A stretch of DNA of 64,000 bases, taken from Flagellimonas sediminis. GTDB taxonomy: Bacteria > Bacteroidota > Bacteroidia > Flavobacteriales > Flavobacteriaceae. The stretch is from NCBI RefSeq assembly GCF_010500845.1, contig NZ_JAAAMI010000007.1, positions 146,234 to 210,233 of the forward strand. Direction: 5' to 3'. How positions within the stretch are numbered: the first letter of the stretch is position 1; every line of letters starts with the position of its first letter. The notes under the pieces were generated by a model, which did no database searches, was not told the origin of the DNA, and was given only the letters and a program-made list of their open reading frames with translations. The translations under genes were made by a program, and so were the position numbers. Positions 52,938-62,636 of the stretch are shown piece by piece.

Positions 52938-55900
52938 ATGCTCCCACAGAAAACAAGGCATTTGCTATATGTCGTGTTGTTGGTGTTCATATCAATCTTC
53001 GGTTCCACGGTATTGGCAAAAACAGGTGTCAACAGGATACTTACCAAAGTGGTATCCTCCATCACCGAGACAGATGCAGAAGAAAAAGCTCCGGTCCAAG
53101 CAACCGAAGCCCTAAAGGAAACCAACGAGGATCTGTTCACTCCTAGTACGGCAATGTTCGCAACCATCATTATTGGCGCAAATGAAGAGGTGGTATGTCC
53201 CAATGATGGAAGTACCTTGGCCAAATTCTTTTTATGTGGAACCAGTGATGTCAGGACCATTTCTCTTTCCCAATCCGGTAGCACATATCAATGGCAGAAG
53301 TTGGATCCCAATACTTGTGCCGCTACGGTGGTAGACGATTGTCCTACCATCAACGGAGCCTGTACATGGAACACCGTCGGAACCGGACCAACCTTTAATC
53401 TTTCCACTTCAGGTGAGTTTAGGGTAAGGGTCAATTCAGGACAGTATTACTATTTCAAATCTTCACTGAACCCCTTGGATCCACAATTGATCAAAGAGGA
53501 TATCATTTGTGGGAATCCTGGTAGGGTAGAGGTGACCAATGTGCCTGCAGGATACGAATACAGTTTGAACACTGCGGCAGGACCGTACCAAGATGCCCCT
53601 TATTTTGATATTGCTTCACCAGGGGACTATCGTGTTTATGTGCGTTTGAAGAATGTTTCGGCCAGTGCCTGTGTGTTCCCGTCCAATTTGGTGACCGTAG
53701 GGGATTTGGATATCAACGTAGATGTTACGGCTAATGATATTCTTTGTAGTGGGGAGTTGGGTAGTATCGATGTTCTGGTATCCGGTGTTCCTGGTTTCTA
53801 TACCTATCGATTGGTGAAAAACGGGGTGACCGTGGATACTTTTGGTCCAAATGGTGCCGATACCTATACGTTTGCCAATGTTAGCCCGGGAACCTATAGT
53901 ATTAGAGTGGAAACCAACAACTGTTCTGAAACGGTTACAAACGATGTTAATGGCGATCCCATTGTAATCGGTGGGGGAATCAGTCCTTTGGCCGTTTCGG
54001 CTACCGCTTCGGATAGTTTTGGTTGTGGGGCCACATCGGTCAATGTGAATTTGACCACTTCAGGAGGTACCGCCCCCTACCGATTTAGCGTGGATGGAAC
54101 TCCTTTTGGTTCGCCTTATTCCGGTACCACAAGCTTTACCGTAACCTCTGCTGGTACCTATTCCATTTTGGTGGAAGATGCCAACGGCTGTCAACGAAGT
54201 GCGTCCGTGGATGTACAGGATATTCCACCACCTATTTTCAACATTGTGGAACAAGATGCCAATTGCGGTGGTGCCAATGATGGTAGGGTGACCATCAACG
54301 TGACCAATGGATATGGCTATGAAATTGAATATAGTATCAACAATGGGGCAACCTTTCAGATAAGCAATGTATTTTCCAATTTGGCTCCAGGTTCCTATAA
54401 TGTGGTGTTGAGGTACGAACAGGATTCCTTTACCTGTACTACGGCTCCCCAATCGGCCACAATTGGCACGCCATCGACCATTACGGCAACTGCGACCCCA
54501 AATAGCATTCCTTCCTGTACCAATGAAACTGGGGGGCAAATCACTATTTCTGGGGTATCCGGCGGTACGGCACCCTATGAATACAGCATTGGCTCTGGTT
54601 TCGGTACTAATCCTGTCTTTCCAAATTTGGGTGTGGGAACCTATACGCCCATGGTGCGAGACGCCAACGGTTGTGTACAGGCCCTTCCAGATGTGGTGTT
54701 CAATACGTTGAACAAGCCTACGGACCTTGCCTTCAGTATTTCTAGTTTGAATTGTATCACTACCACCGCTTCTGTTGACGTTGTGGTAACAGGTGGAACA
54801 GGACCATACACTTATGAAATCATTGCACCTTCTGCCAGTGCCATCAACAATGGTACTAACAGCACCTTTACCGGATTGGGATTGGGTACTTATACGTTTA
54901 GGGTAACGGATAATGTGGGTTGCTCCTATGATGAAAATTATGCCATTACCGATATCAGTTCCATTGGTGTTGCCGCCCAACAGACCAAGGTGGTTACCTG
55001 TGTTGGAGGTATAGACGGTGAAGGACGCTATTTGGTGGATGGATTTAATTCCACTTACAGCTATAGTATCGATGCAGGGCCAGTTTTTACAGGGCAAAGT
55101 AGTGGTATAGTGCCTTTAACTGGATTACCTGCAGGTAGTTATGTTATTTCCGTAACGGATGAAGAAACCAATTGTACCGATACAGCTACTTTGGTTATCG
55201 AAGAACCTTCCACGGCTTTTGACATTTCTGGGCTGGATGTTACAGCCATGAGCTGCCAGAATGGAAATATTGGTGCCGTGCGCATCAACACTGTTGGAGG
55301 CTGGGGAGGAAATCGCTATACCTTGATCCAACCCGATAGTTCCGTGCGCGGACCTAAAAATGGCAGCACATTCTCCAATCTATCACAAGATGGAACCTAT
55401 CAGGTTCGCGTTACCGATGCCAATGGTTGTACAGTAACTGATAGTTTTACCCTGACCCGTTTGGATGCTCCTACCTTGACCTTGGACAATGGTGCTTCGG
55501 ATTTCTGCTATGATAATTTTACCGCATCCACGTTGGTGGTGAATGCCGCTGGTGGTTTGGCTCCATATCAATATCGGATCAACAACGGTGTCTTGGGCGC
55601 CAGCAATACATTTGCTGGGTTAACGCCGGGTACTTACACTATTGAAGTGGTGGATGCCAACGATTGTAGAGACACGGTTACGGCTACCATTGCACCTCAG
55701 GTGATTGCAAATGCGGTCACCATTCAAGAATTGGATTGTGCGGGACCTCCGGGACAGATTCAGGTGAATATCAGCAACGGATATACTTCAGGTGGTAATT
55801 ATGATATTTATGAAGTGAGTATCAACGGGGCAGCCTATACTTCGGACAATAACAATATTACGGGAACCTCCTTTGTGTATAGCGTCCCCAATGATGGCTC

Positions 55901-58900
55901 CATTATTTCGGACACCACTTTTCAGTTCTTGGTGACAGATAGCAGGGGATGTACCACGGAATCCAATATGGTGACCATTTCACCACCTGAAACCATTGCG
56001 GGTTCAGCGGTAGGAATCGATACCCAATGCGGCGACAATACGAGCGGTATCGTGCAATTGATTCCAGATACTACCCAAGGGGTTCCTCCTTATACATTTA
56101 GTAACGATAACGGGGCCACTTTTGGAACCCAAAACTACTTTTCTGGTTATGGACCCGGTACCCATGGTGGTTTCGTGATCCGTGATAGTAGAGGGTGTGT
56201 GAGCCCAGAATATACTGTAACCATCGGGGCCAGTGATCCTTTGGATACCACTGCGACCCCAACCAATGCCATTTGTTCGGCAGGGGCGGTGAACGGTTCC
56301 ATTTCAACAACCATCAACAATGGTGTAGCACCGTTTGATTATATTTTGTTGGATGTGGCCGGTAATTTGGTAGCTTCCTCCACAGGAACAGCAAGTACCA
56401 CCGTGAACTTTCCAAATCTTCCTTTGGGCAATTATACCGTGGTGACTACCGATGCTTCAGGATGTGAGGACCGTGATGAAGTGATCATCGATCAAAATCA
56501 GTTGGATTTGATTCCTTTGGACCCAGATCCCGCTATTTGTTCCGATACATCCTTCCCATATCGTGTTCAAGCGACTGGAGGAACGGCGCCTTACGAGTTT
56601 AGATTGGTGGGAGATCCGATATTTCACCCTGCAACATCAGGTGGAGATACCTATGACTTTACCGGTCAGGTGGTTCCGGGTGTTACCTATTTTGTGGAAG
56701 TAAGGGATGCCAATGGTTGTACTTATATTGAAGAAATTGATCCTATTGGCCCTTCCAATCCTGTTACGGTGGTGGCAACCACTACAGCGGCATCCTGTAA
56801 CGTTTCGGGTAGTGGTTCCATTGACTATGAAGTTTCGGGGTTCCCAAATAATCCGGCAAATTTTACGGTAACACTTCAGAATACAGATACAGGTGCTACC
56901 GTTTCAGGTCCCAATACTTTTACTAACGAAATACTTCCGTTTTCAGATACGTTTACAGGTCTTGCACCTGGTAATTATCAAATCATTGTAAATGACACCG
57001 ATACCGGATGTAGCGGAAGTACCTTGGTCTTTATTGGCTTTAGTTCCCCATCCATCACCATTGATAATTTTGTGGAAGCAACCTGTAATGCAGGAGCTTT
57101 GGTAACCGTTAGGGGATTCGGAGGAACTGCACCTTTCAATTATGCCTATGTGCCATCAGGAAGCCCTGCACCGACTGTTTTTGCGTCGGCAACCACTTTT
57201 GAAATTCCGGGACCTTATCCAACCGATTATGATTTCTATGTTCAGGATGCCAACGGTTGTACCGCTCTGACCACATTGACCGTGACCCAGGAGGCGGGGG
57301 TTCCAAATCCTGTAATCGATGTGGTGAACCAATGTACGGCAACCAGTGGATACCAAATCAATATGGTTTCACCATTATCTACAGGATCTGGTCTTCCTGA
57401 GGAAACCTTCCAGTACGATATTGGTAGCGGTTTTCAAACAGGTACCACTTTTATCGTGCCTAATCCAGGTAGTTATGTAATTACGGTGAGGGATGGCAAT
57501 GGCTGTACCAATACGGTCACCGCAGAAGTATTCGATTTCTTTGCCATTACGGCGGATGCTACCTCATTCCCAACCTGTAATGCGGGAGACGGAGTGATTA
57601 CGGTAAACACCACGGGAGGTAGTGGAAATTTTGAATACCAATTGAGGGATATGGATAATGGTATGGCCAATATAGGACCTCCACAGTACACCAATGTATT
57701 CAACAATGTTTTGCCTGGAAACTATAATATTTTGGTTACGGATTTAAATTCAAATACCGCTCCACTGTGTTCCGATGAAGCCATTGTGAATGTATCCACC
57801 GTGAACAGTCCTGTGATCACGGCAACTCCTAGCAGCGATGTAACCTGTTTTGGAGCGGATAACGGAACCATTTCGGTTGAATTGCAACCAGGAAGCGATA
57901 CGGATACCCCGTTAAACTACATTTTGTATGTTGGAGCTACATCAACGATCGTGGCCGGACCGCAAGGTTCTCCGGTTTTTGATGACCTTCCGCCCAACAC
58001 CTATCAGGTTGAGGTGGTTTCGGATAGGGGATGTACCGATCGCTCAGGCAATATCTTGATAGATGAGCCAACCGAATTGATGGCCAATGCCGTGAACACC
58101 CAATTCAGTTGTAATCCGTCCAGTAACCAATTCAGTACGGCAACCATCACCATCTATACCGATACCAATGGAGATGGAACGGGAACCGCTACGGGAACGG
58201 GTCCCTACACCTATAGCATGAACGATGGTACCCCACAATTTGATGGTACCAACTTCCAGACGAGCAATACCTTTGAAGTCATCGATAATGGTACCAACCA
58301 GACCATTATTTTAACTGCAAGGGATCAAAATGGTTGTGAGGAAACGTCAACCGTGACCATAAACACGCCGACGGATATCACTTTCAGCTATAATGTGAAC
58401 CAAATCACTTGTGATGCTTCGGGAACAGGCGTTGCGCCAGGTTCCATCGATATTATCGTAAACGAAGGCCCTGGAAACTACGAAGTGGAAATCTTGCCTT
58501 TGGGCTCAGAACCTGCAAGAAGTTCAGGTGGTACCGATCGTGTTACTTGGGATATTTCCACACCAGGGGATTACATTTTTGCCGTGACCGATGTGGGTAG
58601 TGGAGGTTGTACCTATTTGACCACGACCATCAACATGCCCGAGTACAACAATATTGAAGCTATCATTGCCGAGGTACAGCCTGTTACCTGTTTCAACGGA
58701 AATGACGGGGTGATCAGTTTGCAGATCAACAATTATAGTGGCGTTTATAATTATGAGGTATTCAGCAGAAACAGTTCAGGAGTTGAAACTTCTACCGGTG
58801 TGACAGGTACTTTCGATACTAATTCGCCCATAAACACCCCAGAATTAATTCCCAATGTGCCCGCAGGTAATCTTGTGGTACATATTGAAGCCATGGCATC

Positions 58901-61253
58901 ACCATTCTGTGATGAGATCAGTAATGTGGTAACTGTTAGATCTCCGGATAGGACATTGACCGTGAGTGCTGTCCAAACTTCCCCGGTAACCTGTAATGTT
59001 CCTGGTTATGGTGAAATTACGGTAGCAGGTGATGGTGGTTGGGGAACCTATCAATACCAATTGATGGATTCAGGTGGAAATATCTTGGTCGATTATCCCA
59101 ATACCACTCCGGTGTTCGAAAATCTATCGACGGACACCTATACCATCAATGTGAGAGATCTTAGGGGATGTGAATCTTCTACAAACATCAATTTACCATT
59201 GCCAACCCCTATTGCTGCGGATATCCAAATCGTACAACAATTAGCTTGTAACAACGATAACAATGGTATTATAGAAGCGTATAATGTGGGGGGTGGACAA
59301 GGCCCCGGCAATTATCTGTACCAGTTGAACCGGATTACGGACGGGACCAATAGCGGTCTTCAGACTACCCCAACCTTTGCCAATTTGTCGGCAGGGGATT
59401 ATACCATCACCATTTTTGATGGTTGGAACTGTAGTTTCACAACTATACCGATCACCGTTCAGGATCCAGAAATTGTGGTTGCGGAATTGGTGGAACTTCA
59501 ACCTCCAGGTTGCGGAGATTTGGGTAGAATGGAACTCATGGTCACCAATCCGGAAGCGGGAGTGGATTATTTCTACCGCAGATCAGGTACTTCCGACCCT
59601 TTTATTCCTTTTGGGGCTGGAATGACCAATGTGGAAATTGCAGCCGATATTACCCTGGACCCAGGGCCATTCCAATATGATGTGCAAAATTCCAACGGTT
59701 GTCCTTTTGAAAGATCCAACCAGATTTCGTTGGATCCTGCGGCACCTTTGGTCATTGCCTTGGATTTGACCAACGCGACCATCAATTGTGCAGGGGAAGC
59801 AACAGGTATCATCCGTTCTGAAGCTTTTGGGGGTATCGGTAGTTATATTTATACCTTGGTGAATTCCAATACATTGCCGCCCAATACGTCAACCATAGTC
59901 AGACCTGCGCAAACTTCAGGTATTTTCAGGGAATTGAACCCAGGAACGTATTATGTGTATGCAGAAAGTGGAGGGTGTACCGCCATTTCCGACCCAATCG
60001 TGATCGACCCAAAACCACCTTTGGTATTGGAATATTTGGAAGCTGTGCCCGTAATGTGTGCCGGTGATGCGAACGGACAGATCATTATTGAGGCCAGTGG
60101 AGGTACCGGGGCTATCCGATATTCCATTTCGGACAATTTGAGTGAGTTTTTTGAAGGAAACGACCCGAATAATCCCAATAGAAAAATCTTCAACGATTTG
60201 GCTCCTAGAACCTACGATATCATCATTCAAGATGATCTGGGTTGTACCATTACCAGAACGGTGGAGATTACCCAACCTATGGAATTGTTGGCAGGGGTAA
60301 TTTATACCACTCCGGAAACCTGTATGGGCGATGGTGACGGAACTATGACCCTTCAGGTATCAGGTGGAACCGCTCCTTATTTCACTAGCGTAAATTCTGC
60401 GGAGGATGCCGATTTTGTGCAAAACGACACCATGTTCTTTGAAAATCTTCAAGGTGGTGAAACCTATGTGATTTTTGTGAGGGATGCCAATGGATGCCAG
60501 ACCAACGTGGTGGGCGAAATAGGCATTGGAGTGGACATTGTGGCCGAACCTGTTGTGGAATATGGCTGCGAAGGAATCTTCCCGAATAGCACCACTACCA
60601 TTAATATTGCAGATAGTTCGCAACTTTCAGATCTTCTCTTCTCTTTGGATGTGGATGATGTGGAAATGGCTACCGATCAGCGCGTGTTCGGAGATCTTCC
60701 TGCTGGAGAACATACTGTTTTCATTTATCACGCCAACGGATGTGTAACGTTTGTGGAGTTCTCCATTGATGCATACGAACCATTGACTTTGGAAGCCATC
60801 AAAACAGGACCCAATGAGGTGACCGCCATGGCCACGGGTGGATTTGGAGGCTATGAGTATTTCTTCCAAGGGGAATCCTACGGAGAAGTGAACGTGTTCA
60901 ACATCAATGTCGATTCCAATATCAGCATTATGGTACGCGACCAAAATGGTTGTGTGGCCAATTTAGTTATGCCGTTCAATTTTGAAGGGATGCCTACAAT
61001 GCCGCCATTCTTCACCCCGGATGGTGACAACCTTAACGATTATTGGTATCCAGGAAATAGGGAGTATTTCCCGGATATTGATGTAATCATCTATGACCGT
61101 TATGGCAGGGTAGTGGCGCGTTTGGATCAAGTGAAGAAATGGGATGGTAATTATGATGGGAAACCTTTGCCTACTGGAGATTACTGGTATGTGGTAAATG
61201 CCAACGACAGGGAAAAGCAAAGATTCGTGGGTCATTTCACTTTGTATCGATAA
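52938..61253 (+). CDS. Giant SprB-repeat surface protein with T9SS type B sorting domain
   Basis: A 2,771-residue exported protein. It has a signal peptide (HLLYVVLLVFISIFGSTVLA), a variable N-terminal region, then about 29 SprB-like modules of roughly 85-95 residues. A typical module ends like GTYxIxVxDANGC; examples are GTYQVRVTDANGCTVT, GSYVITVRDGNGCTNT, ETYVIFVRDANGCQTN. The opening of a module reads GGTAPYxYS. The last about 85 residues are the gliding-associated type B C-terminal domain: FFTPDGDNLNDYWYPGN, IIYDRYGRVVARLDQVKKWDGNYDGKPLPTGDYWYVV, RFVGHFTLYR. It is expected to be secreted by the type IX system and held on or released from the cell surface. SprB in F. johnsoniae is the moving gliding adhesin; this protein is a relative in architecture, not necessarily in role. 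Confidence 0.95.
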   Translation: MLPQKTRHLLYVVLLVFISIFGSTVLAKTGVNRILTKVVSSITETDAEEKAPVQATEALKETNEDLFTPSTAMFATIIIGANEEVVCPNDGSTLAKFFLCGTSDVRTISLSQSGSTYQWQKLDPNTCAATVVDDCPTINGACTWNTVGTGPTFNLSTSGEFRVRVNSGQYYYFKSSLNPLDPQLIKEDIICGNPGRVEVTNVPAGYEYSLNTAAGPYQDAPYFDIASPGDYRVYVRLKNVSASACVFPSNLVTVGDLDINVDVTANDILCSGELGSIDVLVSGVPGFYTYRLVKNGVTVDTFGPNGADTYTFANVSPGTYSIRVETNNCSETVTNDVNGDPIVIGGGISPLAVSATASDSFGCGATSVNVNLTTSGGTAPYRFSVDGTPFGSPYSGTTSFTVTSAGTYSILVEDANGCQRSASVDVQDIPPPIFNIVEQDANCGGANDGRVTINVTNGYGYEIEYSINNGATFQISNVFSNLAPGSYNVVLRYEQDSFTCTTAPQSATIGTPSTITATATPNSIPSCTNETGGQITISGVSGGTAPYEYSIGSGFGTNPVFPNLGVGTYTPMVRDANGCVQALPDVVFNTLNKPTDLAFSISSLNCITTTASVDVVVTGGTGPYTYEIIAPSASAINNGTNSTFTGLGLGTYTFRVTDNVGCSYDENYAITDISSIGVAAQQTKVVTCVGGIDGEGRYLVDGFNSTYSYSIDAGPVFTGQSSGIVPLTGLPAGSYVISVTDEETNCTDTATLVIEEPSTAFDISGLDVTAMSCQNGNIGAVRINTVGGWGGNRYTLIQPDSSVRGPKNGSTFSNLSQDGTYQVRVTDANGCTVTDSFTLTRLDAPTLTLDNGASDFCYDNFTASTLVVNAAGGLAPYQYRINNGVLGASNTFAGLTPGTYTIEVVDANDCRDTVTATIAPQVIANAVTIQELDCAGPPGQIQVNISNGYTSGGNYDIYEVSINGAAYTSDNNNITGTSFVYSVPNDGSIISDTTFQFLVTDSRGCTTESNMVTISPPETIAGSAVGIDTQCGDNTSGIVQLIPDTTQGVPPYTFSNDNGATFGTQNYFSGYGPGTHGGFVIRDSRGCVSPEYTVTIGASDPLDTTATPTNAICSAGAVNGSISTTINNGVAPFDYILLDVAGNLVASSTGTASTTVNFPNLPLGNYTVVTTDASGCEDRDEVIIDQNQLDLIPLDPDPAICSDTSFPYRVQATGGTAPYEFRLVGDPIFHPATSGGDTYDFTGQVVPGVTYFVEVRDANGCTYIEEIDPIGPSNPVTVVATTTAASCNVSGSGSIDYEVSGFPNNPANFTVTLQNTDTGATVSGPNTFTNEILPFSDTFTGLAPGNYQIIVNDTDTGCSGSTLVFIGFSSPSITIDNFVEATCNAGALVTVRGFGGTAPFNYAYVPSGSPAPTVFASATTFEIPGPYPTDYDFYVQDANGCTALTTLTVTQEAGVPNPVIDVVNQCTATSGYQINMVSPLSTGSGLPEETFQYDIGSGFQTGTTFIVPNPGSYVITVRDGNGCTNTVTAEVFDFFAITADATSFPTCNAGDGVITVNTTGGSGNFEYQLRDMDNGMANIGPPQYTNVFNNVLPGNYNILVTDLNSNTAPLCSDEAIVNVSTVNSPVITATPSSDVTCFGADNGTISVELQPGSDTDTPLNYILYVGATSTIVAGPQGSPVFDDLPPNTYQVEVVSDRGCTDRSGNILIDEPTELMANAVNTQFSCNPSSNQFSTATITIYTDTNGDGTGTATGTGPYTYSMNDGTPQFDGTNFQTSNTFEVIDNGTNQTIILTARDQNGCEETSTVTINTPTDITFSYNVNQITCDASGTGVAPGSIDIIVNEGPGNYEVEILPLGSEPARSSGGTDRVTWDISTPGDYIFAVTDVGSGGCTYLTTTINMPEYNNIEAIIAEVQPVTCFNGNDGVISLQINNYSGVYNYEVFSRNSSGVETSTGVTGTFDTNSPINTPELIPNVPAGNLVVHIEAMASPFCDEISNVVTVRSPDRTLTVSAVQTSPVTCNVPGYGEITVAGDGGWGTYQYQLMDSGGNILVDYPNTTPVFENLSTDTYTINVRDLRGCESSTNINLPLPTPIAADIQIVQQLACNNDNNGIIEAYNVGGGQGPGNYLYQLNRITDGTNSGLQTTPTFANLSAGDYTITIFDGWNCSFTTIPITVQDPEIVVAELVELQPPGCGDLGRMELMVTNPEAGVDYFYRRSGTSDPFIPFGAGMTNVEIAADITLDPGPFQYDVQNSNGCPFERSNQISLDPAAPLVIALDLTNATINCAGEATGIIRSEAFGGIGSYIYTLVNSNTLPPNTSTIVRPAQTSGIFRELNPGTYYVYAESGGCTAISDPIVIDPKPPLVLEYLEAVPVMCAGDANGQIIIEASGGTGAIRYSISDNLSEFFEGNDPNNPNRKIFNDLAPRTYDIIIQDDLGCTITRTVEITQPMELLAGVIYTTPETCMGDGDGTMTLQVSGGTAPYFTSVNSAEDADFVQNDTMFFENLQGGETYVIFVRDANGCQTNVVGEIGIGVDIVAEPVVEYGCEGIFPNSTTTINIADSSQLSDLLFSLDVDDVEMATDQRVFGDLPAGEHTVFIYHANGCVTFVEFSIDAYEPLTLEAIKTGPNEVTAMATGGFGGYEYFFQGESYGEVNVFNINVDSNISIMVRDQNGCVANLVMPFNFEGMPTMPPFFTPDGDNLNDYWYPGNREYFPDIDVIIYDRYGRVVARLDQVKKWDGNYDGKPLPTGDYWYVVNANDREKQRFVGHFTLYR

Positions 61254-61420
61254 CGAGCAGGTTTTACCCCATAATAAAATGACATTTTTTGGATGGACAA
61301 TGCTGTTTCAAACTGATTTAAATCATGGCATATCAAGTATTTGTGATGTAGTTTAGGTTGCTTGTGGATAAAGGAGCTCCGATTTCCCTTTCGTAAGTGT
61401 TTAACTTAAAATTAAAGATC

Positions 61421-61930
61421 ATGAAAAAGCTATTGTTAGTTCTTTTTGTGATGGGAATTGTAGCACCTATGCAATCTCAAATCATTAAGACGGAGGAATT
61501 GTCAGAGGTAGTTGTGTATGCCACAAATTACAAGTATCTGAACAGTATTGACACCAAGGAGGAGGCATCCATTCCTGTGGAAATGCTAAGACGTAAAGTA
61601 GCAGCTTTTGATGTTAAGGAATCTGGGTATTATCAAGATGATTACGATGTTTATAATATCGAATTCTATATTCCAGAAGGTAAAATCCTAGCTGCATATG
61701 ATAAGGACGGAAAAATTATCCGTACTGCTGAAAGATTCAACAACATTAACCTGCCCAATTCTGTTAAGGAAGCTGTTTTGGAAAGATTCCCCGGTTGGAC
61801 CATCACCAAGGACACATACATTACCACGTATTACGATAAGAAAGGTGTCACCAAAAAATACAAATTGAAATTGGAAAATGGGGACAAGGTGTTACGGGTG
61901 AAAATGGATGAAACTGGTGAATTTCTATAA
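61421..61930 (+). CDS. Exported PepSY-like small protein
   Basis: A 169-aa protein with a Sec signal (MKKLLLVLFVMGIVAPMQSQ). The body ends in a PepSY/BLIP-like repeat: LPNSVKEAVLERFPGWTITKDTYITTYYDKKGVTKKYKLKLENGDKVLRVKMDETGEFL, with the family's rising helix (AVLERFPGW) and curved sheet. It also contains a likely first unit (YNIEFYIPEGKILAAYDKDGKIIRTAERFNNI). Such proteins are periplasmic and of unknown function. The ATG at 61421 starts the signal peptide; an in-frame GTG 24 nt earlier is less likely. It stands alone between the giant gene and the tRNA. Confidence 0.82.
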   Translation: MKKLLLVLFVMGIVAPMQSQIIKTEELSEVVVYATNYKYLNSIDTKEEASIPVEMLRRKVAAFDVKESGYYQDDYDVYNIEFYIPEGKILAAYDKDGKIIRTAERFNNINLPNSVKEAVLERFPGWTITKDTYITTYYDKKGVTKKYKLKLENGDKVLRVKMDETGEFL

Positions 61931-62075
61931 CCGAACAGTTGAGGTTGGTTATATTGTGGACCATAATAAACTAAACGAGTATTGATGATACAGGTGGATA
62001 GAAATAGGTGGCCACCGAAATTCATGAAAATAGTAAGGAACAATTATGGTAAGTAAAAGCTTAAAAATTAATTGA

Positions 62076-62113
62076 ATGGCCCAACACGCTAGCTAGTTTG
62101 GGCCATATTTTTT
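62076..62113 (+). terminator. Terminator downstream of the PepSY-like gene
   Basis: ATGGCCCAA pairs with TTGGGCCAT (9 bp, 13-nt loop), followed by A and six Ts. It is 145 nt after the stop codon of the PepSY-like gene, the nearest rightward gene upstream. Confidence 0.8.
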
Positions 62114-62213
62114 GGATTACTACCAAATCCAAAACTATTAAGAGGAGAAATTTGCATTTCAATAAAGCGGCAAAAGTTTTAAAAGGTCTAGATAGAAATC
62201 TCAACAAAATTTT

Positions 62214-62221
62214 TATTTTTG
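62214..62221 (+). promoter_or_regulatory. -7 box ahead of tRNA-Pro
   Basis: TATTTTTG followed by C matches TAnnTTTG and lies about 115 nt before the tRNA-Pro gene. No TTG with the proper spacing was found. It fits a tRNA precursor with a long 5' leader. Confidence 0.45.
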
Positions 62222-62336
62222 CAATCCGTTTTCGGGATGTGGCCCTTCGGTAAGCTCGGGATAAACTGCACCACTGTTTACAGCTATTCTTGAGCAAGTT
62301 CAAAAGCCACGATCATCAGAAAACGAATTTAATGAT

Positions 62337-62410
62337 CGGGATGTGGCGCAGTCTGGTAGCGTACACGCATGGGGTGCGTGTGGTCGCTGGTTCGAATCCA
62401 GTCATCCCGA
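62337..62410 (+). tRNA. tRNA-Pro (anticodon GGG)
   Basis: A full 74-nt cloverleaf. The acceptor stem is CGGGATG/CATCCCG with discriminator A; the D arm is GCGC...GCGT; the anticodon stem-loop is CACGC-ATGGGGT-GCGTG, giving anticodon GGG after U33; the T arm is GCTGG-TTCGAAT-CCAGT. The 3' CCA is not encoded. It reads CCC/CCT codons. Its 3' end adjoins an integrase gene, a common arrangement when the tRNA is an attachment site. Confidence 0.95.
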
Positions 62411-62431
62411 CTTACCTTATTTAAGTAAAAT

Positions 62432-62467
62432 CAAAACACTGTTTATCTTATGATTTTCAGTGTTTTG
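62432..62467. terminator. 10-bp hairpin after tRNA-Pro
   Basis: CAAAACACTG pairs perfectly with CAGTGTTTTG around a 16-nt loop. It is 22 nt after the tRNA and could end the tRNA transcript, though the following T-tract is weak (TGTTTTTA). Confidence 0.5.
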
Positions 62468-62636
62468 TGTTTTTAGGCATATCGTTTGAATTCATTTAAA
62501 ACCATCTAAAATCATATCAAGCGTGTTCCCATCGGGAGCAAACACTTACAGTTCTTGTTGTAACTTTAAATGACTTTTAGAACCATTTTTCTTGTGTTTT
62601 GACTTTCACAGTATTCACACTCTAAAAGGTTACAAC

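Larger units (their letters stand above)
61931..62336. other. 406-nt stretch without a protein gene
   Basis: Contains the terminator of the PepSY-like gene (62076-62113), a likely tRNA promoter -7 box (62214-62221) and an 11-bp copy of the tRNA 5' end (62233-62243). No convincing coding frame was seen. Confidence 0.7.

Noticed and set aside
54060..55097. A 345-codon open frame on the minus strand inside the giant SprB-repeat gene
   Set aside because: It lies fully antisense to a gene with clear domain structure, has low-complexity composition and no recognisable motif; it is a by-product of repeat codon use.
53500..61000. CRISPR or DNA-level satellite array
   Set aside because: The repetition is at protein level with diverged DNA; no short identical repeats with uniform spacers exist.
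62061..62303. 80-codon minus-strand frame upstream of tRNA-Pro
   Set aside because: It spans a terminator and a tRNA leader, has no family resemblance and a basic, random-looking composition.
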